Below, piece after piece: positions 7,438-15,326 of a DNA stretch of 64,000 nucleotides; the first letter of the stretch is position 1, and every line of letters begins with the position of its first letter. A program made the translations under genes and the position numbers. The notes beneath the pieces were generated by a model. That model did no database searches. It was given only the letters and a program-made list of their open reading frames with translations, and was not told the origin of the DNA. The stretch covers positions 5,206,001 to 5,270,000 of the forward strand of contig NZ_CP166625.1 in NCBI RefSeq assembly GCF_041320595.1, in the 5' to 3' direction. Source of the stretch: Pleomorphomonas sp. PLEO. GTDB lineage: Bacteria > Pseudomonadota > Alphaproteobacteria > Rhizobiales > Pleomorphomonadaceae.

Positions 7438-8843
7438 TGGCCCGCTTCCAGTTCGGCAAGACCGGGAAAGAGGAAGGGGCGCCCGGAATTGAAGTCGAAG
7501 TCGGGGTTTTCCCAGGCGATCATCTTGCCCGGATTGAGCAACCCCTTGGGGTCGGTCTCGTGCTTGAAGGCGAGCTGCACCGTGTCCGTCCGCTTCATGC
7601 CGCCTTCTTCCAGCGTGTAGCGATGCGGATTGAAGATCGGGCAGCCGTTGTCCTCGTGGAGCCGGATGATTTCCTCGAGCCTTTCCTCGGTCGTGTAGCG
7701 CACCAGCGGCAAGCCGGCGCACTGGATCTCACCGTCGAACTTGATGAATTCGAGATGTCCGATGACCTCGTCACCGAACAGTTCCACGGTGCGCGCCACC
7801 TTGGCGAGATGATCCGGACTGGCGTACTGGACCTGAAGGTAGGTGAAGCTCGGTTCGACCTTGATTGCCCGGAGCGTCGTGTGGTTCCAGCAGAGCTCGT
7901 AGATTTCCGGCACGCCCTTGAGGTCGGCTTCGAGATCGGCGCGGAACATCACTTCGGCCTTGCGCATAGCGCAGAAGGCGGCGAAGGCGGCGACCGACAT
8001 CGGCGCGACCATCAAGGCGACCACCGACTGTCCCTCACGCAGCCATTTCTTGTGGCGGCTGAAATAGAGATGCGGCGTCGGTGCGGCAATGACCGCCAGC
8101 TCCTTCAGCAGGATGCCGTTCTGCCGCGCCAAGAGGTCGGCGAATTTCGCGGCTTCGAGGAAGTCATCGAAGCCGACGAGGGCGTCGACCCAGTCATAGG
8201 CAGGGGCGAGCGGCATCTCCACCTCGGTGATGATGCCGTTGGTGCCGTAGGCATGGGCGACCTTGTGCAGGTCGAGCCCGGTCAGTTCCAGCACCCTTGG
8301 CTCGGCTTCCATGGTGACGATGCGCAGCCGCAGGATATTACCGAAATCGCGCAGGCCGCCCCAGGTGATGGAGCCGACACCACCGGAGCCGCCGGCGACG
8401 AAGCCGCCGACGGTCGCCGTCTTGTGGGTGGACGGGTGAAAGCGCAGTTCCTGCCCGGATTGAGCCCGGCATTCCTCATCGAGCTTGGCCATCACGATGC
8501 CGGATTCGCAGACGACCCGGCCGACGTGAATTTCCTTGACCCGGTTCATGTTGGCCATGCTGAGCACGATGCCGCCGGAGAGCGGCATGGCCTGGCCATA
8601 GTTGCCCGTGCCGGTACCGCGCGCGGTCACCGGAACGCCATGGGCATAGGCGACCTTCAGAACGCGGATGACCTCTTCCTCGCTTTTCGGCGAGACGACG
8701 AGATCGCCAGTGACGCCGTCGAGCTGGCTCTTCAGCACGGGGGAGTACCAATAGAAATCCCGGCTCTTCATCTGCACGAGACGCGGATTGTCCTCGATGG
8801 CGATCCCTTCGAGCGCGGTCTTGATCGCATCATAATCAGGCAT
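7434..8843 (-). CDS. FAD-binding oxidase (GlcD/vanillyl-alcohol-oxidase family)
   Basis: A 469-aa protein with an FAD_binding_4 (PCMH) domain: DLVVSPKSEEEVIRVLKVAY, PVTARGTGTGNYGQAMPLSG (pyrophosphate-binding loop) and TVGGFVAGGSGGVGS. The C-terminal half ends in DPKGLLNPGKM, typical of flavin-linked oxidases such as glycolate oxidase GlcD. It should oxidise a hydroxy acid, alcohol or amine. I chose the start MPDYDAIK at 8843, which overlaps the amidohydrolase stop by eight bases, over an ATG 30 bp upstream. Its place in a cluster with RidA and amidohydrolase suggests oxidation of an imported nitrogen heterocycle or of its product. Specificity is not readable. Confidence 0.85.
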   Translation of the reverse strand: MPDYDAIKTALEGIAIEDNPRLVQMKSRDFYWYSPVLKSQLDGVTGDLVVSPKSEEEVIRVLKVAYAHGVPVTARGTGTGNYGQAMPLSGGIVLSMANMNRVKEIHVGRVVCESGIVMAKLDEECRAQSGQELRFHPSTHKTATVGGFVAGGSGGVGSITWGGLRDFGNILRLRIVTMEAEPRVLELTGLDLHKVAHAYGTNGIITEVEMPLAPAYDWVDALVGFDDFLEAAKFADLLARQNGILLKELAVIAAPTPHLYFSRHKKWLREGQSVVALMVAPMSVAAFAAFCAMRKAEVMFRADLEADLKGVPEIYELCWNHTTLRAIKVEPSFTYLQVQYASPDHLAKVARTVELFGDEVIGHLEFIKFDGEIQCAGLPLVRYTTEERLEEIIRLHEDNGCPIFNPHRYTLEEGGMKRTDTVQLAFKHETDPKGLLNPGKMIAWENPDFDFNSGRPFLFPGLAELEAGQ

Positions 8844-10164
8844 GATCGGCCCCCAGAAGGCTGTCGAGTTCACGATAGTCGGGCATGTGGCGGTCGATGG
8901 CCCGGCCGCTGCGCAGCACCACCCGGTCGGACTGCGGCCGCGACAGGAATTCGCTCCAGCGCCGGGCGGAAAACAGCACGAGATCGGCGCGGCCGCCTTC
9001 GGCTAGGCAGCCCAGCTCCGGCCGGCCGAGTATCTCTGCGGGGGAACGGGTGATCACAGCTGGAGCATCGCCCAGCGGATGGTCGAGATGCAGGATGCGC
9101 ACCGCTTCGCGGAACACCTCCACCGGATCGAGATCGCCATAGGCATAGAACGGATCGCGGGTGTTGTCAGATGACACTGCCGTGCGAACGCCAGCAGCAG
9201 TCAGCTCCTTCAGCAATGTCACACCGCGCCAGCGGGGCGTGCGGCCAGCATGGCGGTCCTGAAGGTACATGTTGCACATGGGCAGCGAGACGACGGACAG
9301 ATCGGCCTTGGCGACCAGATCGATCACGCGGCTCACTGTGTCTTCGTCCTGACGGGCGAGCGAGCAGCAATGGCCGACGTTCACCGCCCCCTTGAAGCCA
9401 TGGTGCAACTTGGCGCTGGCAATCGAGGCCAGCGTCAGGACCTGCCGGTCTTCGGTCTCGTCGACATGCAGGTCGATGTCCAAGCCTGCCTTGGCGGCGG
9501 TCTCGAACAGCAGATCGAGTTGCGTCTCGATCTTGGGGTGCAGAAAGGTGACTCCACCCAGAACACCCCCGGCTTCGCCAACTACCTGCACGAGGTCGGC
9601 CAGGTAGGTGGCGTCCTCCATCAGTTCCAGCGGAAAGAGCGCTACGGCCTGCAGTTCGATGCGGCCACGCCAGCGCTCGCGCATGGCCTTGAACACGTCG
9701 AAGGAAATGCGATGCTGGGGTGCCAGGCTGTCGAGATGGGTGCGGATCAACTGCGTGCCGTGGGCGTAGGCGGTGCGCAGCGAGAAATCCATGCGTGCCG
9801 TCACATCCTCGGCCGACCAGTTGGCGATGCGGTCGGAGCCCACGGCTTCCAGCGCGCCGGCGAAGCTGCCGTCCGGATTGGGCCGGCGTTCCCAGATGTG
9901 CCCCTTGTCGAGATGGGTGTGCATGTCGGTGAAACAGGGCCAGACGAGCCCGCCGTCGAGGTCGACTTTCTCGATGTCGTAGGGGAGCGCTGTCTCGGCG
10001 GGCAGAATGGCGGCGATGCGCTCGGCGTCGATGATGACATGCGCCGAGATCAATCCTTCCCGCATCGGCCCGGACAGCGGCTTGGAAAGCAGCGCCGTCG
10101 GCAGCGTCGCGTTGGTCAGGGCGAACCGGGAAACATCTGGCAGTGCAACAAAATCGGCGGACAT
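8836..10164 (-). CDS. Cytosine-deaminase-type amidohydrolase
   Basis: A 442-aa metal-dependent hydrolase of the CodA/isocytosine-deaminase branch. Metal ligands appear in order: DMHTHLDKGHIW (HxH), DLHVDETED (His), NVGHCCSLA (His) and SSDNTRDPFYAYGDLDP (Asp). The last motif is the cytosine-deaminase signature. It probably hydrolyses an amino or amide bond in a pyrimidine, triazine or similar ring. The chosen start MSADFVALPD overlaps the permease stop as ATGA; the longer frame reads into the permease gene. It lies directly downstream of an NMT1-type ABC importer, consistent with the imported compound being its substrate. Confidence 0.87.
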   Translation of the reverse strand: MSADFVALPDVSRFALTNATLPTALLSKPLSGPMREGLISAHVIIDAERIAAILPAETALPYDIEKVDLDGGLVWPCFTDMHTHLDKGHIWERRPNPDGSFAGALEAVGSDRIANWSAEDVTARMDFSLRTAYAHGTQLIRTHLDSLAPQHRISFDVFKAMRERWRGRIELQAVALFPLELMEDATYLADLVQVVGEAGGVLGGVTFLHPKIETQLDLLFETAAKAGLDIDLHVDETEDRQVLTLASIASAKLHHGFKGAVNVGHCCSLARQDEDTVSRVIDLVAKADLSVVSLPMCNMYLQDRHAGRTPRWRGVTLLKELTAAGVRTAVSSDNTRDPFYAYGDLDPVEVFREAVRILHLDHPLGDAPAVITRSPAEILGRPELGCLAEGGRADLVLFSARRWSEFLSRPQSDRVVLRSGRAIDRHMPDYRELDSLLGADHA

Positions 10165-10973
10165 CAGTTTTCTCTTTTCAAACTGCTTTCGTGCCAGCGG
10201 TGAAGCAAAAGCCATGACAGGAAGGACGTGAGCGCGAAGATCGCGATCCCAAGCACCGACAACATGATGAGCGCCGCAAAAAGCCTGGGAATGTTCAGTC
10301 GGAATTGCGCTTCGAGAATACGGAAGGCGAGCCCCGATCCCGCGCCGCTCGAACCGGCGGAGAACTCGGCGACGACGGCGGCGATCAGCGACAGGCCACC
10401 GCCGATCTTGAGACCGGTCATGAAATAGGGCAGCGCCGTCGGCAGCTTCAGATGCCAGAGCGTCTGAAAGCGATTGGCGCCATAAAGCTCGAACAGATTG
10501 AGATGGTTATGGTCGACGCTCTTCAGTCCCTGCACCAGGTTCGAGAGGATCGGGAAGAAGGCCACCAGGTAGGCACAGATCAACAGCGCCGCTTGTGTCG
10601 TTGGGGCGTAGATGATGATCAGCGGCGCGATGGCGACGATAGGCGTTACCTGCAAAACGACGGCAATCGGGTAGAAGATCAGCTCGAGCCAGCGGGCCTG
10701 TACCAGGAGAACGGCAAATACCGTTCCGCCAAGCAGCGCCAACCCCAGCGACATGAAAGTGATCTTGGTGGTGACCAGAAAGGCCGGCCAAAGGGTTGGC
10801 CAGTCCTTGACGAGCGCGATGGCGACGGTAATCGGATCGGGCAGTATGTAAGGCGGAATATTCTCGACGTGGACGATCAGATACCAGACCAGCAGCAGCG
10901 CCAGGATGACACCGAGCGGAATGCATATGCGGATCAGCCGATCCATCTGCGCGCTGCGTTCGCCGTTTTCCAT
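10164..10973 (-). CDS. ABC transporter permease (NitT/TauT/SsuC type)
   Basis: A 269-aa inner-membrane protein with about six hydrophobic segments and the BPD_transp_1 EAA loop (LYGANRFQTLWHLKLPTALP, about residues 164-183). The N-terminal NIPPYILPDP is typical of permeases for sulfonates, nitrate and thiamine-precursor pyrimidines. It partners the ATPase upstream and the NMT1-type binding protein. Start and stop overlap neighbours by four bases on both sides, so the transporter and amidohydrolase form one translational unit. Confidence 0.9.
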   Translation of the reverse strand: MENGERSAQMDRLIRICIPLGVILALLLVWYLIVHVENIPPYILPDPITVAIALVKDWPTLWPAFLVTTKITFMSLGLALLGGTVFAVLLVQARWLELIFYPIAVVLQVTPIVAIAPLIIIYAPTTQAALLICAYLVAFFPILSNLVQGLKSVDHNHLNLFELYGANRFQTLWHLKLPTALPYFMTGLKIGGGLSLIAAVVAEFSAGSSGAGSGLAFRILEAQFRLNIPRLFAALIMLSVLGIAIFALTSFLSWLLLHRWHESSLKREN

Positions 10974-11821
10974 CAGTGCGCCCCTTCGTTGCCCATGGCG
11001 GCTGCCAATGAATGAGAAACTCTCTCGCAGGCGAGACGATAGGATTCCGAGGTTCGAAAATCGGCGTCACGTTCTATGCCGACGTTGACCGGGAAATCCT
11101 CGTGGATACGCCCAGGCCGGGCTTTCATCACGACGATGCGCGAGGAAAGGTAGGCAGACTCAAAGACGGAATGGGTGACGAAGACCACCGCCAAGCCATT
11201 CGACTTCCAGAGCTCCAGGACTTCATCGTTGAGCTTCTGCCGGGTGATCTCATCGAGCGCCGCAAAGGGTTCGTCCATCAAAAGCAGCTTGGGGCGGGTC
11301 ACCAGCGCGCGGGCGATCGACACGCGCATCTTCATGCCGCCGGACAATTCACGCGGATAGGACTTGGCGAAGTCGGCCAGGAAAACGGTAGACAGAGCCT
11401 CCTCGATCCGGGACTGCGCCTCCTTGCGCGAGATGCCCTGCAACTGAAGCGGCAGATAGACATTCTCGGCCACGGTGCGCCAGGGCAACAGCGTCGGCTC
11501 CTGGAAAACGAAGGAAATGTCGCCGTCCGGCCGGCCGCGACTTGTAATGCGCGACGCCGGCCAGTCGATGTTGCCCGAGGATATACCACCCAGCCCGGCC
11601 ATGAGGCGCAAGGCGGTCGATTTGCCGCACCCGGATGGTCCGAGCAGACTGACGAACTCCCCGGCTCGAACGGTCAGCGACACGTCCGCGAGTGCCGCTG
11701 TGCCGTTCGAGAAGGTCTTGGAGACCGAGGCCATGGTCATCAGTGGCCGTGTCGGTTGGGGAGGCGTCAATGTTGCTCTCTCGGTGGGTGCATCTGCCCG
11801 AAATCGCTGCGTTGCGAACAT
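10973..11821 (-). CDS. ABC transporter ATP-binding protein (NitT/TauT type)
   Basis: A 282-aa ATPase with Walker [11 protein letters not shown]-loop FQEPTLLPWRT, signature LSGGMKMRVSIARAL, Walker B LLLMDEPFAALD and the switch His in VFVTHSVFE. The start is set at MFATQRF because AAAGG precedes it at good distance; an upstream ATG at 11878 lacks a ribosome site. It powers the neighbouring permease. The order is binding protein, ATPase, permease, amidohydrolase, as in thiamine-precursor or pyrimidine uptake loci. Confidence 0.9.
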   Translation of the reverse strand: MFATQRFRADAPTERATLTPPQPTRPLMTMASVSKTFSNGTAALADVSLTVRAGEFVSLLGPSGCGKSTALRLMAGLGGISSGNIDWPASRITSRGRPDGDISFVFQEPTLLPWRTVAENVYLPLQLQGISRKEAQSRIEEALSTVFLADFAKSYPRELSGGMKMRVSIARALVTRPKLLLMDEPFAALDEITRQKLNDEVLELWKSNGLAVVFVTHSVFESAYLSSRIVVMKARPGRIHEDFPVNVGIERDADFRTSESYRLACERVSHSLAAAMGNEGAH

Positions 11822-11921
11822 ACGGGACCTTTCAAGACGACATGAGGAACAGAAGTGACACGGTTCAATAATCCGCATACGCTGACGACTGCCTGACCGT
11901 GCAGGATCTTCCGCTGTTGGC

Positions 11922-12926
11922 TCACTTCTTCAGTGACATGCCAACGCCCTTGCAGACGAACTTGGTCGTGAAGGCCTTGGCGTAGTCGGTGTCGGACTTG
12001 AACACCTTGATCGACACCAAGGTGTCGAAGAACGTCTTGTACTTGGCATCGGTCATGCAGCCGATACCCTTGTCGAGCGCCTCGCCCGATTCCACAATGC
12101 CGTATTCCTTCATCTTGGCGATGGAATAGGCGATCTGACCATCGGTCATCTCGGGGTTGTCTTTTTTGATCAGCGCATTGGCGGCGCTGTTGTCGCCATA
12201 CAGATAGCTGTACCAGCCCTCGATCGAAGCATCGACGAAGCGCTGCACCAGATCGGGATTGGTCTCCACCAGCTTCGATTGCGTGGCGATGGTGGTGGAA
12301 TAGGGCGCGAAACCCTGGTCAGCCAGCAGGTAGACCTGGGGTTTGAAGCCCGCCTGACTTTCGACCGCATAAGGCTCGGACGTGAGATAGCCTTGCTGAA
12401 CCGATTTCGGGTCAGCGATGAACGGGGCGGAGCTGAAGGTATAGGGCTTGTATTGCTCGTCCTTGAAGCCGGTGAAGTTGGCCTTCATCCACTCGAAGAA
12501 GGTCGTGTAGCCCTCCTTGCCGAGGAAAATGGTGTCGGCCTTGGCAAGGTCGGCGAAGGTATCCATGCCGACGCCAGGGTGGGCCATGAGGATCTGGGGG
12601 TCCTTCTGGAACATGGAGGCCACATCCACGATGGGAATGCCCTGCTCGACAGCGGATAGCTCACCCATGCTGCTGCCCATGTAGAAGTCGATCTTGCCGG
12701 CGACCAACAACGCGCTGTTGGCAGCATTCGGCCCGCCCTGAACGATGGTTACATCGAGGCCGTGCTTGGCATATGTGCCATCGGCAACCGCCTGGTAGAA
12801 CCCACCATGCTCGGCCTCAGCCAGCCAGTTGGTGCCGAAACTCACCTTGTCGGCGGCAAGCGCCCCGGATGCGGAGGCGATCAAGCCGACGGTACATAGC
12901 GTGATGAAGCTGGTGTTGCAGCGCAT
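11922..12926 (-). CDS. NMT1/THI5-like ABC substrate-binding protein
   Basis: A 334-aa periplasmic protein with a cleavable signal peptide (about residues 1-24, ending SGALA). The mature part starts DKVSFGTNWLAEAEHGGFYQ, the canonical NMT1/THI5 opening that binds pyrimidine-like or taurine/nitrate-like ligands. A G..NAANSALLVAGKIDF segment follows. It should deliver the ligand to the adjacent permease and ATPase. It is divergent from a LysR gene across about 180 bp, which suggests control of this operon by that regulator. Confidence 0.88.
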   Translation of the reverse strand: MRCNTSFITLCTVGLIASASGALAADKVSFGTNWLAEAEHGGFYQAVADGTYAKHGLDVTIVQGGPNAANSALLVAGKIDFYMGSSMGELSAVEQGIPIVDVASMFQKDPQILMAHPGVGMDTFADLAKADTIFLGKEGYTTFFEWMKANFTGFKDEQYKPYTFSSAPFIADPKSVQQGYLTSEPYAVESQAGFKPQVYLLADQGFAPYSTTIATQSKLVETNPDLVQRFVDASIEGWYSYLYGDNSAANALIKKDNPEMTDGQIAYSIAKMKEYGIVESGEALDKGIGCMTDAKYKTFFDTLVSIKVFKSDTDYAKAFTTKFVCKGVGMSLKK

Positions 12927-13104
12927 TCGGAGTCGTCCCCTTTATCGCTCCTCCCCGGAAATCAGGGGGATTGAACGATACTGCACCACTTGCAATGAGC
13001 CGTGAAAAGCATCTAATTGCGCACGCTTTGATGCCTTTTTTGCACAGTTCGGTTTTCTGTTGCTGCAATAGGCATCCTGCCTAAGCATTGCGCAGGAGGT
13101 GAAC
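12927..13104. promoter_or_regulatory. Divergent control region between importer operon and LysR gene
   Basis: This 178-bp space must hold both promoters. A strong AGGAGGT ribosome site for the LysR gene is at about 13094-13100. It is AT-richer in the middle (about 13000-13070). No LysR box can be assigned with certainty. Confidence 0.45.
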
Positions 13105-14040
13105 ATGTTGCACTCACGCAAGCTGCTTTACATCAATGAAATCGCTCGCTGCGGTTCGATCCGCAAAGCGTCCGAGCGGATGAATGTGGCCTCCTCGGCC
13201 ATCAACAGGCAGATACTGGCGCTGGAAGAGGAATTGGGCGCGCAGATTTTCGAGCGATTGCCACGTGGTCTGAGGCTGACGGCGGTCGGCGAGCTTTGCA
13301 TCGAACACGTACGCGAGGTTCTCAAGGATTACGAGAAACTGCAGGCCCGCATTCGGAACCTCAAGACGCCGCAGATGGGCAAGGTGTCCATCGTGACTAC
13401 CATCGGGCTCGCCGCCGGTCCGCTACCGCACCTGATGGGCAAGTTCTTCGCCCAATATCCGCGCATCCGCGTTCTGCTGCGCGGTGATGGCGGCATCACC
13501 ACGTCCATGCCGGTGGTTTCCGGCGAGGTGGATCTTGGCCTGGGCTTCAACATTCCCGCCCTGCCTGGCATTCGCAGCCTCGCCCATTTCGACGTGCCTT
13601 TGGGAGCCGTCTTTTCACCCGAGCACCCGCTGGCTAGCAAAAGCGAAGTGAGTCTGGCCGATCTGGTCGAGGAAAAACTGGTACTCGCCCTACCCGGCAC
13701 CTCCCTGCGCGATGCGATCAATCTCGCATTGTCGCCGCTCACCGTGACAGTGGAGCCGTTGCTGGAAACCAATTCGACGGAAATGATCCGGACACTGCTG
13801 CGGCAGGGCCCCTTCGTCAGCATCCTCAATCCACTGGACGTGCTCATCGACTGCCGAAACGGCGACCTCGTCTATCGTCCCCTGTCAGACGCCCACATAA
13901 GGCCGCAGCCGATGAAATTACTGGCGCGCGCCAGAGCCACGCTTGATGCGGCCACCAGCATATTCGTTGAATTTCTGATCGCCGAACTCGTCGAGATGAT
14001 CCGTGAGGTTTCCGCGGGATCGGTCGGTCAGCCGGTATAG
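13105..14040 (+). CDS. LysR-family regulator
   Basis: A 311-aa regulator. The winged helix-turn-helix lies at the N-terminus (IARCGSIRKASERMNVASSA, about residues 13-32, then LEEELGAQIFERLPRGLRLT). A LysR substrate-binding domain follows from about residue 90. The ATG at 13105 is preferred over an in-frame GTG at 13099, which falls inside the AGGAGGT ribosome site. Being divergent from the importer operon, it most likely activates or represses that operon in response to the imported compound. Its 3' end overlaps the convergent creatininase gene by 13 bp. Confidence 0.9.
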   Translation: MLHSRKLLYINEIARCGSIRKASERMNVASSAINRQILALEEELGAQIFERLPRGLRLTAVGELCIEHVREVLKDYEKLQARIRNLKTPQMGKVSIVTTIGLAAGPLPHLMGKFFAQYPRIRVLLRGDGGITTSMPVVSGEVDLGLGFNIPALPGIRSLAHFDVPLGAVFSPEHPLASKSEVSLADLVEEKLVLALPGTSLRDAINLALSPLTVTVEPLLETNSTEMIRTLLRQGPFVSILNPLDVLIDCRNGDLVYRPLSDAHIRPQPMKLLARARATLDAATSIFVEFLIAELVEMIREVSAGSVGQPV

Positions 14041-14825
14041 AGATTGGCCAGCGGATAGCTGATGACGTCGCCGATCAGTTCGATGAAGCCTTGCGCCACG
14101 TGCCGGCAATAGGCCTCACCCTTGCTCGCATCGGCGTTGGCGGCATTGCCAACCACGCCGTGAGGGTTGAGATCGTGGGCGACCCAGGCCAGCGCATGCG
14201 GGGGTAGCGGTTGCAGATACTTGCTCTGCGTCTTCATCCATTCGGCCCTGGACGCAAAATTCTGCGCCTTATCCATATGAACGAGATCCGGCCGGAAATA
14301 GAGCATCATCGACGTCTCGACGTCGCCGCCGTGGATGCCGAATGCCATTTCATGAGCGCTGAACAGGCCCTCCGGGCTGCCGAACCGGCTCCACTGGGTG
14401 GCGACAGCGGCCATTCCGAAGCGCACGCGCATCTCGCGGGCGACGATACTCATCAGGTCGAGATTGCCGCCGTGGGAGTTGACCATGATCAGCTTGCGAA
14501 CACCGGCCTCGGCAACCTTCTGGCCGATGGCCGTCCACATCTGAATCAACAGTTCAGCCGGCAGCGACAATGTCCCCGGCCCGAACACATGCTCGTTGGC
14601 CTTGCCGATTTCCTGCGTTGGCAGCACGAAGACGTTGTGGTCCGCCGGCAGCAATGCGCGCACCAGACCCAACATGCCGTTGGCTATGGCGACATCCGTG
14701 GCGACCGGCAGATGCGGCCCATGCTGTTCGGTGGAGGCCAGCGGCAGGATCGCAACCGTGCTTTCGGGGTCGAGCGTGGCGAATTCGAGACTGGTCAATT
14801 CGTTCCAGTAAAACCGCTTCGCCAT
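14028..14825 (-). CDS. Creatininase-family amidohydrolase
   Basis: A 265-aa protein with family metal ligands: LPLASTEQHGPHLPVATD (Glu and His near residues 33-37, Asp near 43), NSHGGN (about 117-122) and HGGDVETS (Glu, about 165-172). The family opens cyclic amides such as creatinine and includes formamide hydrolases of flavin biosynthesis and peptide-trimming MftE. Given the deaminase-type amidohydrolase, oxidase and importer next door, ring opening of a small N-heterocycle is the best guess. It is convergent with and slightly overlaps the LysR gene, so it has its own promoter in the space to the right. Confidence 0.85.
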   Translation of the reverse strand: MAKRFYWNELTSLEFATLDPESTVAILPLASTEQHGPHLPVATDVAIANGMLGLVRALLPADHNVFVLPTQEIGKANEHVFGPGTLSLPAELLIQMWTAIGQKVAEAGVRKLIMVNSHGGNLDLMSIVAREMRVRFGMAAVATQWSRFGSPEGLFSAHEMAFGIHGGDVETSMMLYFRPDLVHMDKAQNFASRAEWMKTQSKYLQPLPPHALAWVAHDLNPHGVVGNAANADASKGEAYCRHVAQGFIELIGDVISYPLANLYTG

Positions 14826-15326
14826 GGCACATCTCCGTCGGTTTAAGATCCTTTCAAGAGCTAGGGAAAGATGCCGGAACGGAAAAGCATCAATTTTCGC
14901 TCGAACATATGCCTATTTGCGAGCACTCGGGATGCCCATGCGTGCCAGCGCGATCCCGAGAGTTGCACTCGGACGTCCACGAAACTTTTGCTGCATGTGG
15001 TGCAGCACATAAACAAAATGTCGGAAACTGAGGTGCAGTCTCACCCTCAACAGGCAAACGTCAGACGGAATGAGCTGCTGCCGGTTTCATGGACACGGTC
15101 CTAAGCTATTTCGACCATTCGTTCGAGCTCCATCTGGCTGAGATATCGCCAACGTCAGATGCAAGTTTTGAAATGAACAAGACTTTGCGGCCATATCGTT
15201 AGTTGTACTTGACACCGCATTTTTGCCTGAGCTCTAATTAGCAATATCAATCGGTTCCGCATGAGTCGAACCCTTTGAACGGCGCACATGCGGCCGGTGA
15301 GTAACGCTTTCGAGAAGGCACGGTCG
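14826..15326. other. Intergenic region with promoters of divergent genes
   Basis: About 500 bp between the creatininase gene and the autotransporter. Short open frames lack ribosome sites and recognisable sequence. The region just before 15288 is AT-richer (about 15190-15250) and is the likely autotransporter promoter. I see no RNA gene. Confidence 0.45.

Noticed and set aside
7437-9053. Long open frame on the + strand (538 codons) opposite the FAD oxidase gene
   Set aside because: It has no ribosome site or domain, and its composition is that of the antisense of a GC-rich gene. The minus-strand FAD oxidase has full family motifs.
9250-10203. Long + strand frame opposite the amidohydrolase
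   Set aside because: It mirrors the real gene in its third-position-rich frame and has no protein motifs.
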